Shown here in pieces: positions 32,448 to 41,498 of a stretch of 64,000 bases of DNA (positions within the stretch are counted from its first letter, which is position 1; every line of letters starts with the position of its first letter). Below the pieces are notes generated by a model. It was not told where the DNA came from. It ran no database searches and saw only the letters and a list, made by a program, of their open reading frames with translations. The stretch lies in NCBI RefSeq assembly GCF_002931055.1, contig NZ_PSXX01000010.1:96407-160406 (forward strand), given 5' to 3'. The position numbers and the translations under genes are program-made. This stretch comes from Pseudoclavibacter sp. AY1H1. GTDB taxonomy: Bacteria > Actinomycetota > Actinomycetes > Actinomycetales > Microbacteriaceae.

Positions 32448-33683
32448 TCAGGCGCGTGCGGCGTCGGCGCTCACTGCACCGAGCGGCGCGGGTGCGTCGC
32501 CGAAGTCGTTGATCGGGAGTCGCTCTCCACCCGCCAGGGCAGAGCGGTGCGCGACGATGCCTGGCAGCGTGAAGCGCGCGGCGACCCAGGCGTTGACGGG
32601 CGGGAGGGTGCGGTTGTTGACGGCGGTGACGAAGTCGTCGACGAGGAAGTGGTGGCTGCCCTCGTGCCCGTTGTGGACGCCCGAGAACTCCGCGGGGAGC
32701 CGCGAGGTGTCGTGCACCTTCGAGTGCCCGGACACGAACGCGTCGCGTAGGGCGGGGGCGACGTGCGCGAGCGACGGGTCGTCGGCATCCGCAGTCGCAT
32801 CCGTCGCGATCAGGTCGGAGACATCCGTGACGCCCTGCTTGTCCTGCCACACGGCGACCTCGGCGAGCTGCTCGAAGCTGCCCTCCGTGCCGAAGTAGCG
32901 GAACCGGCTCTCGCGGATGTGCGAGGGGTAGCCGACGCGACGCATCTCGTTGATCCGCATGGACCCGCCCTCGGAAAGCTCGAAGAGCGCCGTCGCGTTC
33001 GAGAAGTTGTTGTCGAACATGCTGATCTCGCGGTCGAAGACGCCGTCCTGGCGATCGTCGACCACGCCGATGCAGCTCACGCTGGTGGCGTGCCCCGGGA
33101 TGGCGCCGAGGACGCCGCCGATGGAGTGGGTCGGGTAGAGCATGGGCGGGTAGCTCGCGGTGCGCTTCCACTCGGCGCCTCCCGAGTAGGCGTAGGCATC
33201 GTAGAAGCCCAGGTCCATGTCGTGGACGTAGTCGCCCTCGGCGTAGAAGATGCGCCCGAACTTCCCGTCGGCGAGCTGGTTGCGCGCGTAGATCGTCGCC
33301 GGGTTGTAGTAGCTGGTCTCGCCCATCATGTAGGTGAGGCCGGTCTCGCGCACCGCATCGATGATGGCGGCGATCTCGTCTTCCGAGATGGCCATGGGCA
33401 CTGCCGAGTACACGTGCTTGCCAGCCTGCAGCGCGCGGAGCACCAGCGGACCGTGCGTCCAGCGCTGGGTGAAGAGGGCGATCGCGTCGATCGAGTCGTC
33501 GGCGAGGAGGGCCTCGAAGCTCTCGGCGGTTCCGTCGAGGTCGGCGGATGCGTTGAGCGCCTCCGCGCGCTCGGACAGCACGTCGGTCACGAGGATCCGG
33601 TCGACGCCGGGGTGGAGTTTGAAGAGGGTGGCGAACTGGCCGGCGAACTGACCGGCTCCGACGATTCCCAGGGACAGCGACAT
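32448..33683 (-). CDS. Gfo/Idh/MocA family sugar oxidoreductase
   Basis: A 411-residue NAD(P)-dependent dehydrogenase. The Rossmann fold GIVGAGQFAGQFATLF and the AGKHVYSAVPMAIS motif (equivalent to the E-K-P cofactor loop) are clear; the usual EKP Lys is replaced in VYSAVPM, so the standard catalytic Lys is not obvious. The C-terminal sheet domain is complete. ATG 33683 follows AAAGGT. It is divergent from a carbohydrate ABC importer and upstream of the LacI gene, so it probably processes the imported sugar. Confidence 0.85.
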   Translation of the reverse strand: MSLSLGIVGAGQFAGQFATLFKLHPGVDRILVTDVLSERAEALNASADLDGTAESFEALLADDSIDAIALFTQRWTHGPLVLRALQAGKHVYSAVPMAISEDEIAAIIDAVRETGLTYMMGETSYYNPATIYARNQLADGKFGRIFYAEGDYVHDMDLGFYDAYAYSGGAEWKRTASYPPMLYPTHSIGGVLGAIPGHATSVSCIGVVDDRQDGVFDREISMFDNNFSNATALFELSEGGSMRINEMRRVGYPSHIRESRFRYFGTEGSFEQLAEVAVWQDKQGVTDVSDLIATDATADADDPSLAHVAPALRDAFVSGHSKVHDTSRLPAEFSGVHNGHEGSHHFLVDDFVTAVNNRTLPPVNAWVAARFTLPGIVAHRSALAGGERLPINDFGDAPAPLGAVSADAARA

Positions 33684-33763
33684 TGGTGACCTTTCAAGGT
33701 GACAGGAAAACCCTGGCTCCACCACGGTGGGGAGTCGGGCGCGGACCTCGAGCATCGCATGAC

Positions 33764-33779
33764 TATTTACTCGCGTCAA
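33764..33779. promoter_or_regulatory. LacI-type operator box 1
   Basis: TATTTACTCGCGTCAA. Shares the first eleven bases with box 2 at 33818, 54 bp away, both in the divergent promoter between the MocA-type gene and the ABC importer. Confidence 0.6.
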
Positions 33780-33817
33780 CACGATATGTGTCTGAATTAT
33801 TGGCCCTTGCGGTTAAA

Positions 33818-33833
33818 TATTTACTCGCATAAA
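33818..33833. promoter_or_regulatory. LacI-type operator box 2
   Basis: TATTTACTCGCATAAA with short palindromic ends (ATTTA/TAAAT). AT-rich for this genome. Paired with box 1, it could allow looping by a LacI tetramer. Confidence 0.65.
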
Positions 33834-33908
33834 TTGTCGGCAGATAGCGATGGAGCCATCCGCGTCCTTGCGGTCGGCCGGATCCATCGCCCACACGAAG
33901 GAATGACA

Positions 33909-35165
33909 ATGAAGTCTCGCGCTACCACCGTCGCGGCAGCCTCCGTCGCAGCGACGCTCCTCCTCGCCCTCACCGGCTGCAGTGGCGGCTCCGCCGAATC
34001 CGGCACGACCATCGAGTTCCAGACCAACGCCTCGGTCGACTCCAAGCTCATGATCGCCCTCGAGGAAGTGACTGCCGCCTTCGAAGAAGCCAACCCGGGC
34101 GTCACGATCGACCTCGTCGCGCCCAGCTCGCAGTACGAGGCCGACATGAAGGTCAGGCTCGCAGCAGGCGACGCCCCGGACATCTTCGCCACCCACGGAT
34201 GGTCGCTCCTCCGCTACAGCGAGTTCCTTGAGCCCCTCCAGAACGAGGCCTGGGCCGCCAACTTCAACCCAGCCCTCGACTCGGCCATGCGCAACGACGC
34301 CGGCGAGTTCTTCGCCCTCCCCATCGACACCGACGTCGCAGGCATCATCTACAACGCCGACGTGCTCACCGCGGCCGGCGTCGACCCCGCCTCCATCTCC
34401 ACCTGGGACGACTTCGCCGAAGCCGCCGCGGCCGTCGATGCGAGCGGGATCGCCCCGATCGCAGTGTCCGGCAAGGACGGTGGCCCGGCCGGCAACCTCG
34501 CCGACTGGATCGTCGCCGGCGCCTACACGCCCGAGCAGCTCGACGAGCTCAGCGCCGGTTCGTTCGTCGACGCGCCCTACGCGACGACGCTCGACCTCAT
34601 CGACGGGTGGCGCACCTCCGGCTACTTCAACCCCGACTACTCCTCGGCGACCTCCGACGACGTGTCGCGCGCGCTCGCCGACGGCAACACCGCCTTCGTC
34701 TTCAGCCAGAACCAGGCGGCCAACAACGCCCTGCAGTACAACCCAGACGCCAACCTCGGCTTCATGCCCGTCCCCTCCCTCACGGACGAAGACCCGTACC
34801 TGGTCGGCGGAGAGTTCAACGCCTTCGGCATCTCGAAGACGAGCGAGCACCTCGACGACGCGAAGGCCTACCTGGCGTTCCTCGCGCAGCCGGAGAACAT
34901 CACCGTGCTCGCCGAATCCGTCGGCAACCTCCCCGGACTCACCGACGCCTCGGCCGACCTCGGCCCGCTGCAGGAGTCGTTCGACACCCACGTCATCTCC
35001 GGCTCAGCGCCGCTCGTGCCGTACTTCGACCGCGTCTACCTGCCCAACGGCATGTGGAACACGATGGTGACCACCACCGACTCGATCATCACCGGCCAGT
35101 CCAGCGTCGACCAGGCCGTGACCCAGGTCGACGCCGACTTCACCAGCCTCTGGGGCCAGAGCTGA
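33909..35165 (+). CDS. carbohydrate ABC transporter substrate-binding lipoprotein
   Basis: A 418-residue extracellular binding protein of the MalE/UgpB type (SBP_bac_1). It has a lipoprotein signal: basic start MKSRATT, hydrophobic core and lipobox LTGC (Cys about 24). Typical blocks are AFEEANPGVTIDLV, LAAGDAPDIFA, LPIDTDVAGIIYN and a long C-terminal helix region. I prefer ATG 33909 over 33903 by spacing from GAAGGA. It delivers an oligosaccharide or sugar to the two permeases downstream. No ATPase gene is in the cluster, so a shared MsiK-type ATPase is likely. Confidence 0.9.
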   Translation: MKSRATTVAAASVAATLLLALTGCSGGSAESGTTIEFQTNASVDSKLMIALEEVTAAFEEANPGVTIDLVAPSSQYEADMKVRLAAGDAPDIFATHGWSLLRYSEFLEPLQNEAWAANFNPALDSAMRNDAGEFFALPIDTDVAGIIYNADVLTAAGVDPASISTWDDFAEAAAAVDASGIAPIAVSGKDGGPAGNLADWIVAGAYTPEQLDELSAGSFVDAPYATTLDLIDGWRTSGYFNPDYSSATSDDVSRALADGNTAFVFSQNQAANNALQYNPDANLGFMPVPSLTDEDPYLVGGEFNAFGISKTSEHLDDAKAYLAFLAQPENITVLAESVGNLPGLTDASADLGPLQESFDTHVISGSAPLVPYFDRVYLPNGMWNTMVTTTDSIITGQSSVDQAVTQVDADFTSLWGQS

Positions 35166-35195
35166 ACGGCGAGCGGATGCTGAGAGGAGATCCCC

Positions 35196-36146
35196 ATGAG
35201 CTCGCTTGACACTGCAAGAACGCCACAGAAGCTGCCAGCCAGAGCACCAAGGGCGCGGCGGAGCAGGGGGTCCTCCCCTCTCGCCGGAGCAGGGATGAAC
35301 CTGCTCTACGTGCCGGCCCTCCTGCTGTTCGCCGTCTTCACCATCTACCCGCTCGTGACGGGCGCCGCCATCTCCTTCACGAACTGGAACGGGTACAGCG
35401 CCGACCGCAGCGACGTCGGCTTCGCGAACTACACTCGCCTCTTCCAGGACGAGACGTTCCGGCTCGTGCTCATCAACACGTTCATCTACGGCTTCGGGTC
35501 GACCATCATCCAGCAGGCCCTCGGGCTCGGGCTCGCGCTCGCCCTCGACCAGAAGGTGCGCGGCCGCAACCTGGCCAGGGCGATCATCTACCTGCCGGTG
35601 CTCGTCTCGCCCGTGGTCATGGGCACCATGTACTACCTGCTCTTCCAGTACAACAACGGCGCCTTCAACGACATCGTCGTCGGGCTCGGCGGCGAGCGCG
35701 TCGCCTGGCTCAGCGACTCGGGCGCCGCGATCGCCATCATCGTGCTCGTCAACTCGCTGCAGTTCGTGGGCGTCTCCATGATCATCTACCTCGCCGGGCT
35801 GCAATCGATCCCCACCGAGCTCTACGAGGCATCCACCCTCGACGGTGCCGGGTACTGGAAGCAGTTCTGGCACATCACGCTGCCCCTCCTGCAGCCGGCG
35901 TTCGCGACGAGCATCGTGCTCAACCTCATCGGCGGGCTGAAGCTCTTCGACGTCATCGTCGTGCTCACCGGCGGAGGCCCCGGCTACTCGACCAACTCGG
36001 TCTCGACGCTCATCGGCGTCGCCTACTTCGACAACCAGAGCGCCGGCTACGCCTCGGGGATGGGCATCGTGCTGTTCCTCGTGATCGTGCTCTTCACCCT
36101 CGGGCTCAACACCCTGCTCAACCGACGACGACTGGACCGCGCATGA
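35196..36146 (+). CDS. carbohydrate ABC transporter permease (MalF/UgpA type)
   Basis: A 316-residue permease with six helices. The EAA loop that contacts the ATPase reads EASTLDGAGYWKQFWHITLP (about 208-227). The N-terminal 25 residues are basic. ATG 35196 lies 30 bp after the binding-protein stop, behind GAGAGGAG. Its stop overlaps the next permease start (ATGA), so the pair is translationally coupled. Confidence 0.92.
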   Translation: MSSLDTARTPQKLPARAPRARRSRGSSPLAGAGMNLLYVPALLLFAVFTIYPLVTGAAISFTNWNGYSADRSDVGFANYTRLFQDETFRLVLINTFIYGFGSTIIQQALGLGLALALDQKVRGRNLARAIIYLPVLVSPVVMGTMYYLLFQYNNGAFNDIVVGLGGERVAWLSDSGAAIAIIVLVNSLQFVGVSMIIYLAGLQSIPTELYEASTLDGAGYWKQFWHITLPLLQPAFATSIVLNLIGGLKLFDVIVVLTGGGPGYSTNSVSTLIGVAYFDNQSAGYASGMGIVLFLVIVLFTLGLNTLLNRRRLDRA

Positions 36147-37072
36147 CTGCAACGACCGTGACCGAATCGAAGGTGGAGCATCCAGCCCCACCGACCAAGC
36201 CGCCTCGCAGCGCCGGGCGTGCGCGCAGCACCGGCCGCCCGAAGCGAACGAGCCGAGCCACGGGGACGGCCCTGGGGCTCGGCGCCGTCCTCATCGTCGC
36301 CTCCGTCGTGCAGCTGCTCCCGTTCTTCATCGCCGTCACCACGGCCTTCAAGGAGCGCACCGACCGCTCCTCCCAATGGCTGTTCCCGACGACGGACATC
36401 TTCTTCGGCAACTTCGCCATCGCCGTCGAGAGCGGCAACATCCTGCGGGCCATCGGCAACAGCGTCATCGTCACCGGAGTCTCGACGGTGCTCGTGTGCG
36501 TGCTGGGAGCACTGGCCGCGTATCCGCTCGCCCGACGCGCCTCGACGCTCAACAGCATCGTCTCGTTCGGCATCCTCGGCCTGATCATGGTGCCGCCGCT
36601 GTCGATCCTCGTTCCGCTCTACACGCTGCTCAACCAGATGGGAGCGCTCAACACTTACTGGGGCGCGATCCTCGTCATGGTCACCCACCAGCTGCCGCTG
36701 AGCATCTTCCTCTACACGGCGTTCATGAGGTCGCTGCCGCAATCGGTGGAGGAGGCGGCCACCATCGACGGCGCGAACCGACTGCAGATCCTCTTCCTCG
36801 TCGTGTTCCCCATGCTCAAGCCGGTCACCGCGACCGTCGTCATCCTCACCGGCGTCGCCGTGTGGAACGAGTTCGCGATCTCCGGGTACATCCTCACCTC
36901 GCCCGAGATGCAGACCATCGCGCCCGCGATCGCCTCGTTCTTCTCGGTGCAGAGCAGCAACCTCCCGGCCGCCGCGGCGGCGTCGCTGCTCGCCGTCCTG
37001 CCCGTGTTCGTGGCCTACCTCTTCCTGCAGAAGTACTTCATCAAGGGCATGGTCGCCGGCTCCGAGAAGTAG
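36143..37072 (+). CDS. carbohydrate ABC transporter permease (MalG/UgpE type)
   Basis: A 309-residue permease, partner of the preceding one. The N-terminal 45 residues are Pro/Arg-rich and cytosolic, then six helices. The EAA loop is EEAATIDGANRLQILFLVVF, with the following P. It ends the importer operon; its stop lies in the stem of a hairpin shared with convergent xthA. Confidence 0.92.
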   Translation: MTATTVTESKVEHPAPPTKPPRSAGRARSTGRPKRTSRATGTALGLGAVLIVASVVQLLPFFIAVTTAFKERTDRSSQWLFPTTDIFFGNFAIAVESGNILRAIGNSVIVTGVSTVLVCVLGALAAYPLARRASTLNSIVSFGILGLIMVPPLSILVPLYTLLNQMGALNTYWGAILVMVTHQLPLSIFLYTAFMRSLPQSVEEAATIDGANRLQILFLVVFPMLKPVTATVVILTGVAVWNEFAISGYILTSPEMQTIAPAIASFFSVQSSNLPAAAAASLLAVLPVFVAYLFLQKYFIKGMVAGSEK

Positions 37073-37097
37073 CCGGCGTCCCATCCCGGGGCCGGCT
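37071..37097. terminator. bidirectional terminator hairpin
   Basis: AGCCGGC (37071-37077) pairs exactly with GCCGGCT (37091-37097). The loop is 13 bases. It lies between the convergent permease and exonuclease genes. Confidence 0.65.
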
Positions 37098-37934
37098 CTA
37101 GAAGATCATCGGGCGGTCGTCGTCGAGGGAGGTCTCGAGGTCGAGCTCCACGACGACGGGCACGTGGTCGCTCGGGCCGTCGCCCTTGCGCTCGTCGCGC
37201 TCGATGGATGCATCCACGACGAGGTCGTCGAACTCGGTGTTCCCGAGGATGAAGTCGATGCGCATGCCCTCGTTGCGGGGGAAGCGGAGCTGCTTGTAGT
37301 CCCAGTACGTGTAGCCCTCGACGCCACGCGAGCGGACGGTGTCGACGAAGCCGGCCTCGAGGAATGCCTCGAACGCGGCACGCTCGGGGGCCGAGATGTG
37401 CGTCGAGTCGACGAAGGCGGCGAGGTCCCACACGTCGATGTCGAGGGGCGCGATGTTGAAGTCGCCCATGAGGGCCAGCGGGGTGTCCGGATGCGCCTGC
37501 TGCCACGTGGTCATGTCGGCGAGCAGCGCCTTCAGCCAGGCGAGCTTGTAGGTGTAGTGCTCGTGCGTGAGCTCGCGCCCGTTCGGCACGTAGAGCGACC
37601 AGAGGCGGAGGTCCTCGACGGTGACGCCGAGCGCGCGGGCCTCGAGGGGGAGCGTGCCCTCCGGGGTCGTCTTGCCGAAGCCGGGCATGTCGGCGAACGT
37701 GATCTCAGGGTCGCTCATGGGGAGGCGGCTCGCGAAGGCCACGCCGTTCCACTGGTTGAGGCCGTGGATCTCGAGCTCGTAGCCGGCCTCCTCGAACACC
37801 TCGCGAGGGAACTGCTCCGGCTTGCACTTGATCTCCTGCATCGCGAGCACGTCGATGTCGGCCCGCACCATCCAGTCGATGACTCGGCCCGAGCGGGCCC
37901 GGATGGAGTTGACGTTCCAGGTGGCGATGCGCAT
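37098..37934 (-). CDS. xthA: exodeoxyribonuclease III (AP endonuclease)
   Basis: A 278-residue EEP-family nuclease. Starting at ATG 37934 gives MRIATWNVNSIRAR, the canonical N-terminus; the 13-residue upstream extension is unlikely. Active-site residues are visible: Asn in WNVNS, Glu in MQEIKC, Tyr in LYVPNG, Asp/Asn in GDFNIAP and Asp-His in SDHVPV. It cuts DNA at abasic sites and degrades 3' ends in base-excision repair. It stands alone. Confidence 0.95.
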   Translation of the reverse strand: MRIATWNVNSIRARSGRVIDWMVRADIDVLAMQEIKCKPEQFPREVFEEAGYELEIHGLNQWNGVAFASRLPMSDPEITFADMPGFGKTTPEGTLPLEARALGVTVEDLRLWSLYVPNGRELTHEHYTYKLAWLKALLADMTTWQQAHPDTPLALMGDFNIAPLDIDVWDLAAFVDSTHISAPERAAFEAFLEAGFVDTVRSRGVEGYTYWDYKQLRFPRNEGMRIDFILGNTEFDDLVVDASIERDERKGDGPSDHVPVVVELDLETSLDDDRPMIF

Positions 37935-37975
37935 GCGATCAAGGCTATCGCCCAGGTATCGCGGTTGACGCAAAT

Positions 37976-37994
37976 TAGTTTGTAATGCAAACTA
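37976..37994. promoter_or_regulatory. operator for the winged-helix/ABC operon
   Basis: TAGTTTG, five bases, then CAAACTA: a perfect 7-bp inverted repeat. It lies between a -35-like TTGACG (37965-37970) and the ATG at 38001, over the -10 position. Confidence 0.7.
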
Positions 37995-38000
37995 CTTTGC

Positions 38001-38705
38001 ATGGAGACAAACGGAAGCTCGACCCCCGCCGGCATCACCCCGTCGCAGGACGACGAGGCAGCCCTCGCGCCGAGCGAGATGCTGGCCCTCATGCGCGAGC
38101 AGCAGCGCACCACGCGCACCCGCCTCGACCGGGCCCTCTACATCCTGCTCGCCACGTGGGCCCTCGCCTGGCTCGTCGGATTCCTCGCCCTCTGGAGTGC
38201 CGAGGACGGCGGCGGCAACCCGGCGCTGCGCATCCCGACCGCGACCGCATTCATCGTCTTCGGGGTGCTCATGGTCATCGGCATCATCGTCTCGGCGGTC
38301 TCCGGCATCTCCATGGGCCGCGGGATGCGCGGCCGCAGCAACACCGCAGGAATGCTCTACGGCTTCTCCTGGTCGATCTCGATGATCGGTGCCTGGTTCT
38401 TCGCGGCGTCGCTCCTGCGCCAGGTGAACGATCCCCTGCTCGCGCCGCTCCTCATGCCAGGCATCTTCGCCCTCACGATCGGCGTCCTCTACATGGCGGG
38501 CGCTGCCATGTCACGATCGAAAGCGCAGTTCGCGCTCGGCGCCGCGGTCATCGCCCTCGTTGTCGTCGCGACGGCGCTCGGCGCCCCAACCCACTACCTC
38601 GTCTACGGCACCGTGGGTCCGCTCATCTTCATCACGTTCATCGTGCTGCTTCGCGCGGGCATCATCTCGAGCGAGCCGACCTTGCGGGACGAGGTGCGCG
38701 CATGA
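38001..38705 (+). CDS. hypothetical multi-helix membrane protein heading an ABC-exporter operon
   Basis: A 234-residue protein with a soluble 40-residue N-terminus and about five to six helices (45-65, 80-105, 118-140, 148-168, 176-195, 200-220). Family not recognised. ATG 38001 has no ribosome site; the -35 at 37965 would place the RNA start within a base or two of the ATG, so a leaderless mRNA is likely. It overlaps the winged-helix gene by 4 bp (ATGA). Confidence 0.75.
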   Translation: METNGSSTPAGITPSQDDEAALAPSEMLALMREQQRTTRTRLDRALYILLATWALAWLVGFLALWSAEDGGGNPALRIPTATAFIVFGVLMVIGIIVSAVSGISMGRGMRGRSNTAGMLYGFSWSISMIGAWFFAASLLRQVNDPLLAPLLMPGIFALTIGVLYMAGAAMSRSKAQFALGAAVIALVVVATALGAPTHYLVYGTVGPLIFITFIVLLRAGIISSEPTLRDEVRA

Positions 38706-39007
38706 GCGACACGAGCATCGACCTCGATCCGATCATCCACGCCCCTGCCCGGCTGCGCATCATGACGACCCTCGCCGAGAGCCTCGACGACGGCGACGAG
38801 ATGACCTTCTCGAAGCTCCGCAGCCTCCTCGACATGACCGCCGGGAACCTCACGACGCACCTCTCGAAGCTCGAGGACGCCGGCTACGTCGTCATCGACA
38901 AGGCCTTCGCCGGCCGCAAGCCCATCACGTATCTGACCATCAGCCCAGCCGGACGCGCAGCGTTTCGCAGCTACCGGACGGCGCTCCTGAAGCTCCTCGG
39001 AGGATGA
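38702..39007 (+). CDS. winged-helix transcriptional regulator (MarR/ArsR-like)
   Basis: A 101-residue single-domain DNA-binding protein. ARLRIMTTLAES opens the domain, and FSKLRSLLDMTAGNLTTHLSKLEDAGYV is the recognition region of the 'transcriptional regulator, winged helix' (HTH_27) group, with the wing FAGRKPITYLTISPAGR. It has no metal-binding Cys pair. It is sandwiched between its membrane neighbour and an ABC exporter and probably binds the TAGTTTG inverted repeat at 37976. Confidence 0.88.
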   Translation: MSDTSIDLDPIIHAPARLRIMTTLAESLDDGDEMTFSKLRSLLDMTAGNLTTHLSKLEDAGYVVIDKAFAGRKPITYLTISPAGRAAFRSYRTALLKLLGG

Positions 39008-39008
39008 C

Positions 39009-39974
39009 ATGGACGCACAGCCCACCCGCGAACAGCGCGCCACCACGCCGGCACGATCCATCGTCGAGGTCACCGACGTCGTGAAGCGCTTCGGCCAGCA
39101 CGCGGCCCTCGACGGCGTCACCCTCGACGTCCGGGCGGGGGAGTGCGTGGGTCTCCTCGGCCCGAACGGCGCGGGCAAGACGACGCTGCTGTCGCTCCTG
39201 CTCGGCCTCCGCTCGCCCACGACCGGCACGGTCCGTCTCTTCGACGGCGACCCGCTCGACGTGCGCACCCGCACCCGCGTCGGCTCGACACCGCAGGCGA
39301 GCGCGCTGCCGGAGGCCCTCAAGGTCGGGGAGGTGCTGGACTACGTCGCCGCGCACTTCCCGAGACCCGCGGCGAGGGGAGGGCTGGTGGATGCGTTCGA
39401 CCTCGGCCCCCTGCTCGGCAAGCAGTGCGGCTCGCTCTCTGGCGGGCAGCAGCGTCGGCTCGCCGTGGCCCTCGCCTTCGTCGGCGACCCCGAGCTCGTG
39501 CTCCTCGACGAGCCGACCACGGGCCTCGACGTCGATGCGAGGCGCAGTCTCTGGGGTGCCCTCCGTGCCAAGCACCGCAGCGGTTGCGCGGTCATCGTCA
39601 CGAGCCACCACCTCGAGGAGATCGAGCAGCTCGCCGAGCGAGTCGTCGTCATCGACCACGGCAGCGTCATCACCGACGGCAGCCTCGCCTCGGTCGTCGG
39701 CAGCGTCTCTCGGCGGCGCGTCACGATGCGCGGTGTGGACGTCGCGCGCATCCAGGCCATCGACGCCGACGCCCTCACCGAAGTTGTCGAGGGTTCGGTG
39801 TCCGGCGGGCGGACAGCGGATGCGGGGCTCGTGACGGCACTCGTCCGCGACTCGGACGCGTTCATCCGCTCGCTCGTCGCATCCGGTGCCCCCTTCACGG
39901 ACCTGACGGTTCGCGGAGCCACGCTCGAGGAGGCGTTCCTCGCCATGACGCAGAACGCCCAGAACAGGAGCTGA
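39009..39974 (+). CDS. ABC transporter ATP-binding protein (exporter/DrrA type)
   Basis: A 321-residue ATPase. Walker A GPNGAGKTT, signature LSGGQQRR, Walker B LVLLDEPTTGLD and the switch His in TSHHLEE are intact. The C-terminal 100 residues are the DrrA/CcmA-type extension. ATG 39009 is one base past the regulator stop. With the permease at 39980 it forms an ABC-2 type exporter or membrane-remodelling system. Confidence 0.92.
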   Translation: MDAQPTREQRATTPARSIVEVTDVVKRFGQHAALDGVTLDVRAGECVGLLGPNGAGKTTLLSLLLGLRSPTTGTVRLFDGDPLDVRTRTRVGSTPQASALPEALKVGEVLDYVAAHFPRPAARGGLVDAFDLGPLLGKQCGSLSGGQQRRLAVALAFVGDPELVLLDEPTTGLDVDARRSLWGALRAKHRSGCAVIVTSHHLEEIEQLAERVVVIDHGSVITDGSLASVVGSVSRRRVTMRGVDVARIQAIDADALTEVVEGSVSGGRTADAGLVTALVRDSDAFIRSLVASGAPFTDLTVRGATLEEAFLAMTQNAQNRS

Positions 39975-39979
39975 GGACC

Positions 39980-40732
39980 ATGTCCACTGCAGGACTCATC
40001 GCCACGCACGTCAAGTACTCGCTCATCGAGACCGCGCGCGTGCCCATCGCCGTGATCGGCTCGCTCGTCTTCCCGACGCTCGCGTTCTGCTTCTTCGTGC
40101 TGCCGCAGAGCGCCATCGTCGACGACCCGGCGTTCGCGACGCAGGCCACCGCGTCCATGATCGTCTTCGCATTCATGACCAACGGCCTCTTCAGCCTCGG
40201 CCTCGACCTGGCGGAGCAGCGGTCGAAGCCGTGGGTGCCCTACCTGCGCACGCTGCCCGGGAAGCCGTCGGCGCGCATCGCGGGTCTCGTGATCAGCACG
40301 CTGGTCATGGCCACGCTGGCGATCATCCCCCTGCTCGTCGTCGGCGGACTGTTCACAGCGGCCGACCCGGCCCCGATGCGCGTGCTGCTCGGACTCGTCG
40401 CCGTCGTGCTCACCGCGATTCCCTCCGCCCTCATCGGCGCGATCGTCGGCACGACCGCCGGCCCGAAGGCCGCCATCGCGATCACGCAGGTGCTCATGTT
40501 CCTGCTCGCGTTCGGCGGGGGCCTGTTCCTGCCGCCCTTCCTGTTCCCCGACTGGCTCGACTCGGCGTCGAAGGTGCTGCCCGTCCGCCAGGCCCGCGAG
40601 CTCGTCATCGCGACCGTCTCCGGAAGCGAGTTCCCCGTGTGGGCGCTGCTCGGCATCCTCGCCTGGACTGCGGTCCTCGGCTTCCTCGCCGTGTTCCTGT
40701 ACAAGCGCGACGAGGGCCGCAAGTTCTCCTAG
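39980..40732 (+). CDS. ABC-2 type transporter permease
   Basis: A 250-residue permease with six helices (about 20-40, 55-75, 100-122, 130-155, 160-178, 222-242) in the ABC-2 membrane layout; PTLAFCFFVLP is the typical first-helix end. ATG 39980 follows GAGGACC. It is the partner of the preceding ATPase and ends the operon; the cargo is unknown. Confidence 0.87.
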   Translation: MSTAGLIATHVKYSLIETARVPIAVIGSLVFPTLAFCFFVLPQSAIVDDPAFATQATASMIVFAFMTNGLFSLGLDLAEQRSKPWVPYLRTLPGKPSARIAGLVISTLVMATLAIIPLLVVGGLFTAADPAPMRVLLGLVAVVLTAIPSALIGAIVGTTAGPKAAIAITQVLMFLLAFGGGLFLPPFLFPDWLDSASKVLPVRQARELVIATVSGSEFPVWALLGILAWTAVLGFLAVFLYKRDEGRKFS

Positions 40733-40802
40733 GGGGCCGTGGGGGAGGCCGCATGTGCACAGCGTTCTGCTGGGCAGCACCGCGTGCTGCGCCGAAGTCG
40801 GC

Positions 40803-41474
40803 CTAGTCCTGTGGCGTCAGCATTCCCGTCGATGACATGCCCGCCAGGACGTGGAGTTCCCAAGCTCGGAGCAGCTCGCGTGTCTGCCCGTGGGCCAGAG
40901 CCGCCTCCAGCAGGTCATACAACTCCTCGTGAGACCGGAGGAACTCGGGAGTCCCAAGACCGGACGGGTGCGGCGTCACGCTCAGCGCGAGTCGGATCTG
41001 GTCGCGCAAAGCCCCGTAGCGACTCGACAGCCGCGGCAGCCCGGCCAGGGCGACGACGCCGGCGTGGAAATCAGTGTCGGCTGCGACGAACTCCTCGGAG
41101 CTTTCCGCCGTGCGCATCTCGTCGATGTGCACGCGGAGCGAATCAACCGGGGTGCGGTTCTGCACGATGAGTCGCACGGCGAGGAGTTCGTCGGCAACCC
41201 TCAGCGCGGCCAGCTCCGGGAGGTCGGAGCGGTCGATCGAGAGCACGCGATATGCGCGATGGGTCGCCTTCTCCACCAGCCCGACTTGCTCGAGCAGCCG
41301 CAGCGCTTCGCGCACAGGCGAACGGCTGACCCCCATGCGTTCGGCGATCACCGAGTCCGGCAGCGTGTCGCCCGGCCGGAGCGTGCCGTTCAGGATCTGC
41401 TCCCTAATCTGCATCTGGGCCTCATCGGTCAGCGACATGGGTCTGATCTTCTGGAAGTCGCTGCGTGAGGCCAT
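40803..41474 (-). CDS. GntR family (FCD domain) transcriptional regulator
   Basis: A 223-residue regulator. The winged helix includes LRPGDTLPDSVIAERMGVSRSPVREAL and the FCD domain follows, with metal-ligand candidates in AADTDFHAGVVALAG and the late His in HEELYDLLEAAL. The start could be ATG 41474 or 41438; neither has a strong ribosome site. It is divergent from the MFS-aldolase-dehydrogenase operon and most likely controls it. Confidence 0.88.
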   Translation of the reverse strand: MASRSDFQKIRPMSLTDEAQMQIREQILNGTLRPGDTLPDSVIAERMGVSRSPVREALRLLEQVGLVEKATHRAYRVLSIDRSDLPELAALRVADELLAVRLIVQNRTPVDSLRVHIDEMRTAESSEEFVAADTDFHAGVVALAGLPRLSSRYGALRDQIRLALSVTPHPSGLGTPEFLRSHEELYDLLEAALAHGQTRELLRAWELHVLAGMSSTGMLTPQD

Positions 41475-41498
41475 GTTCTTAGAGTACAGGCGACTTGC

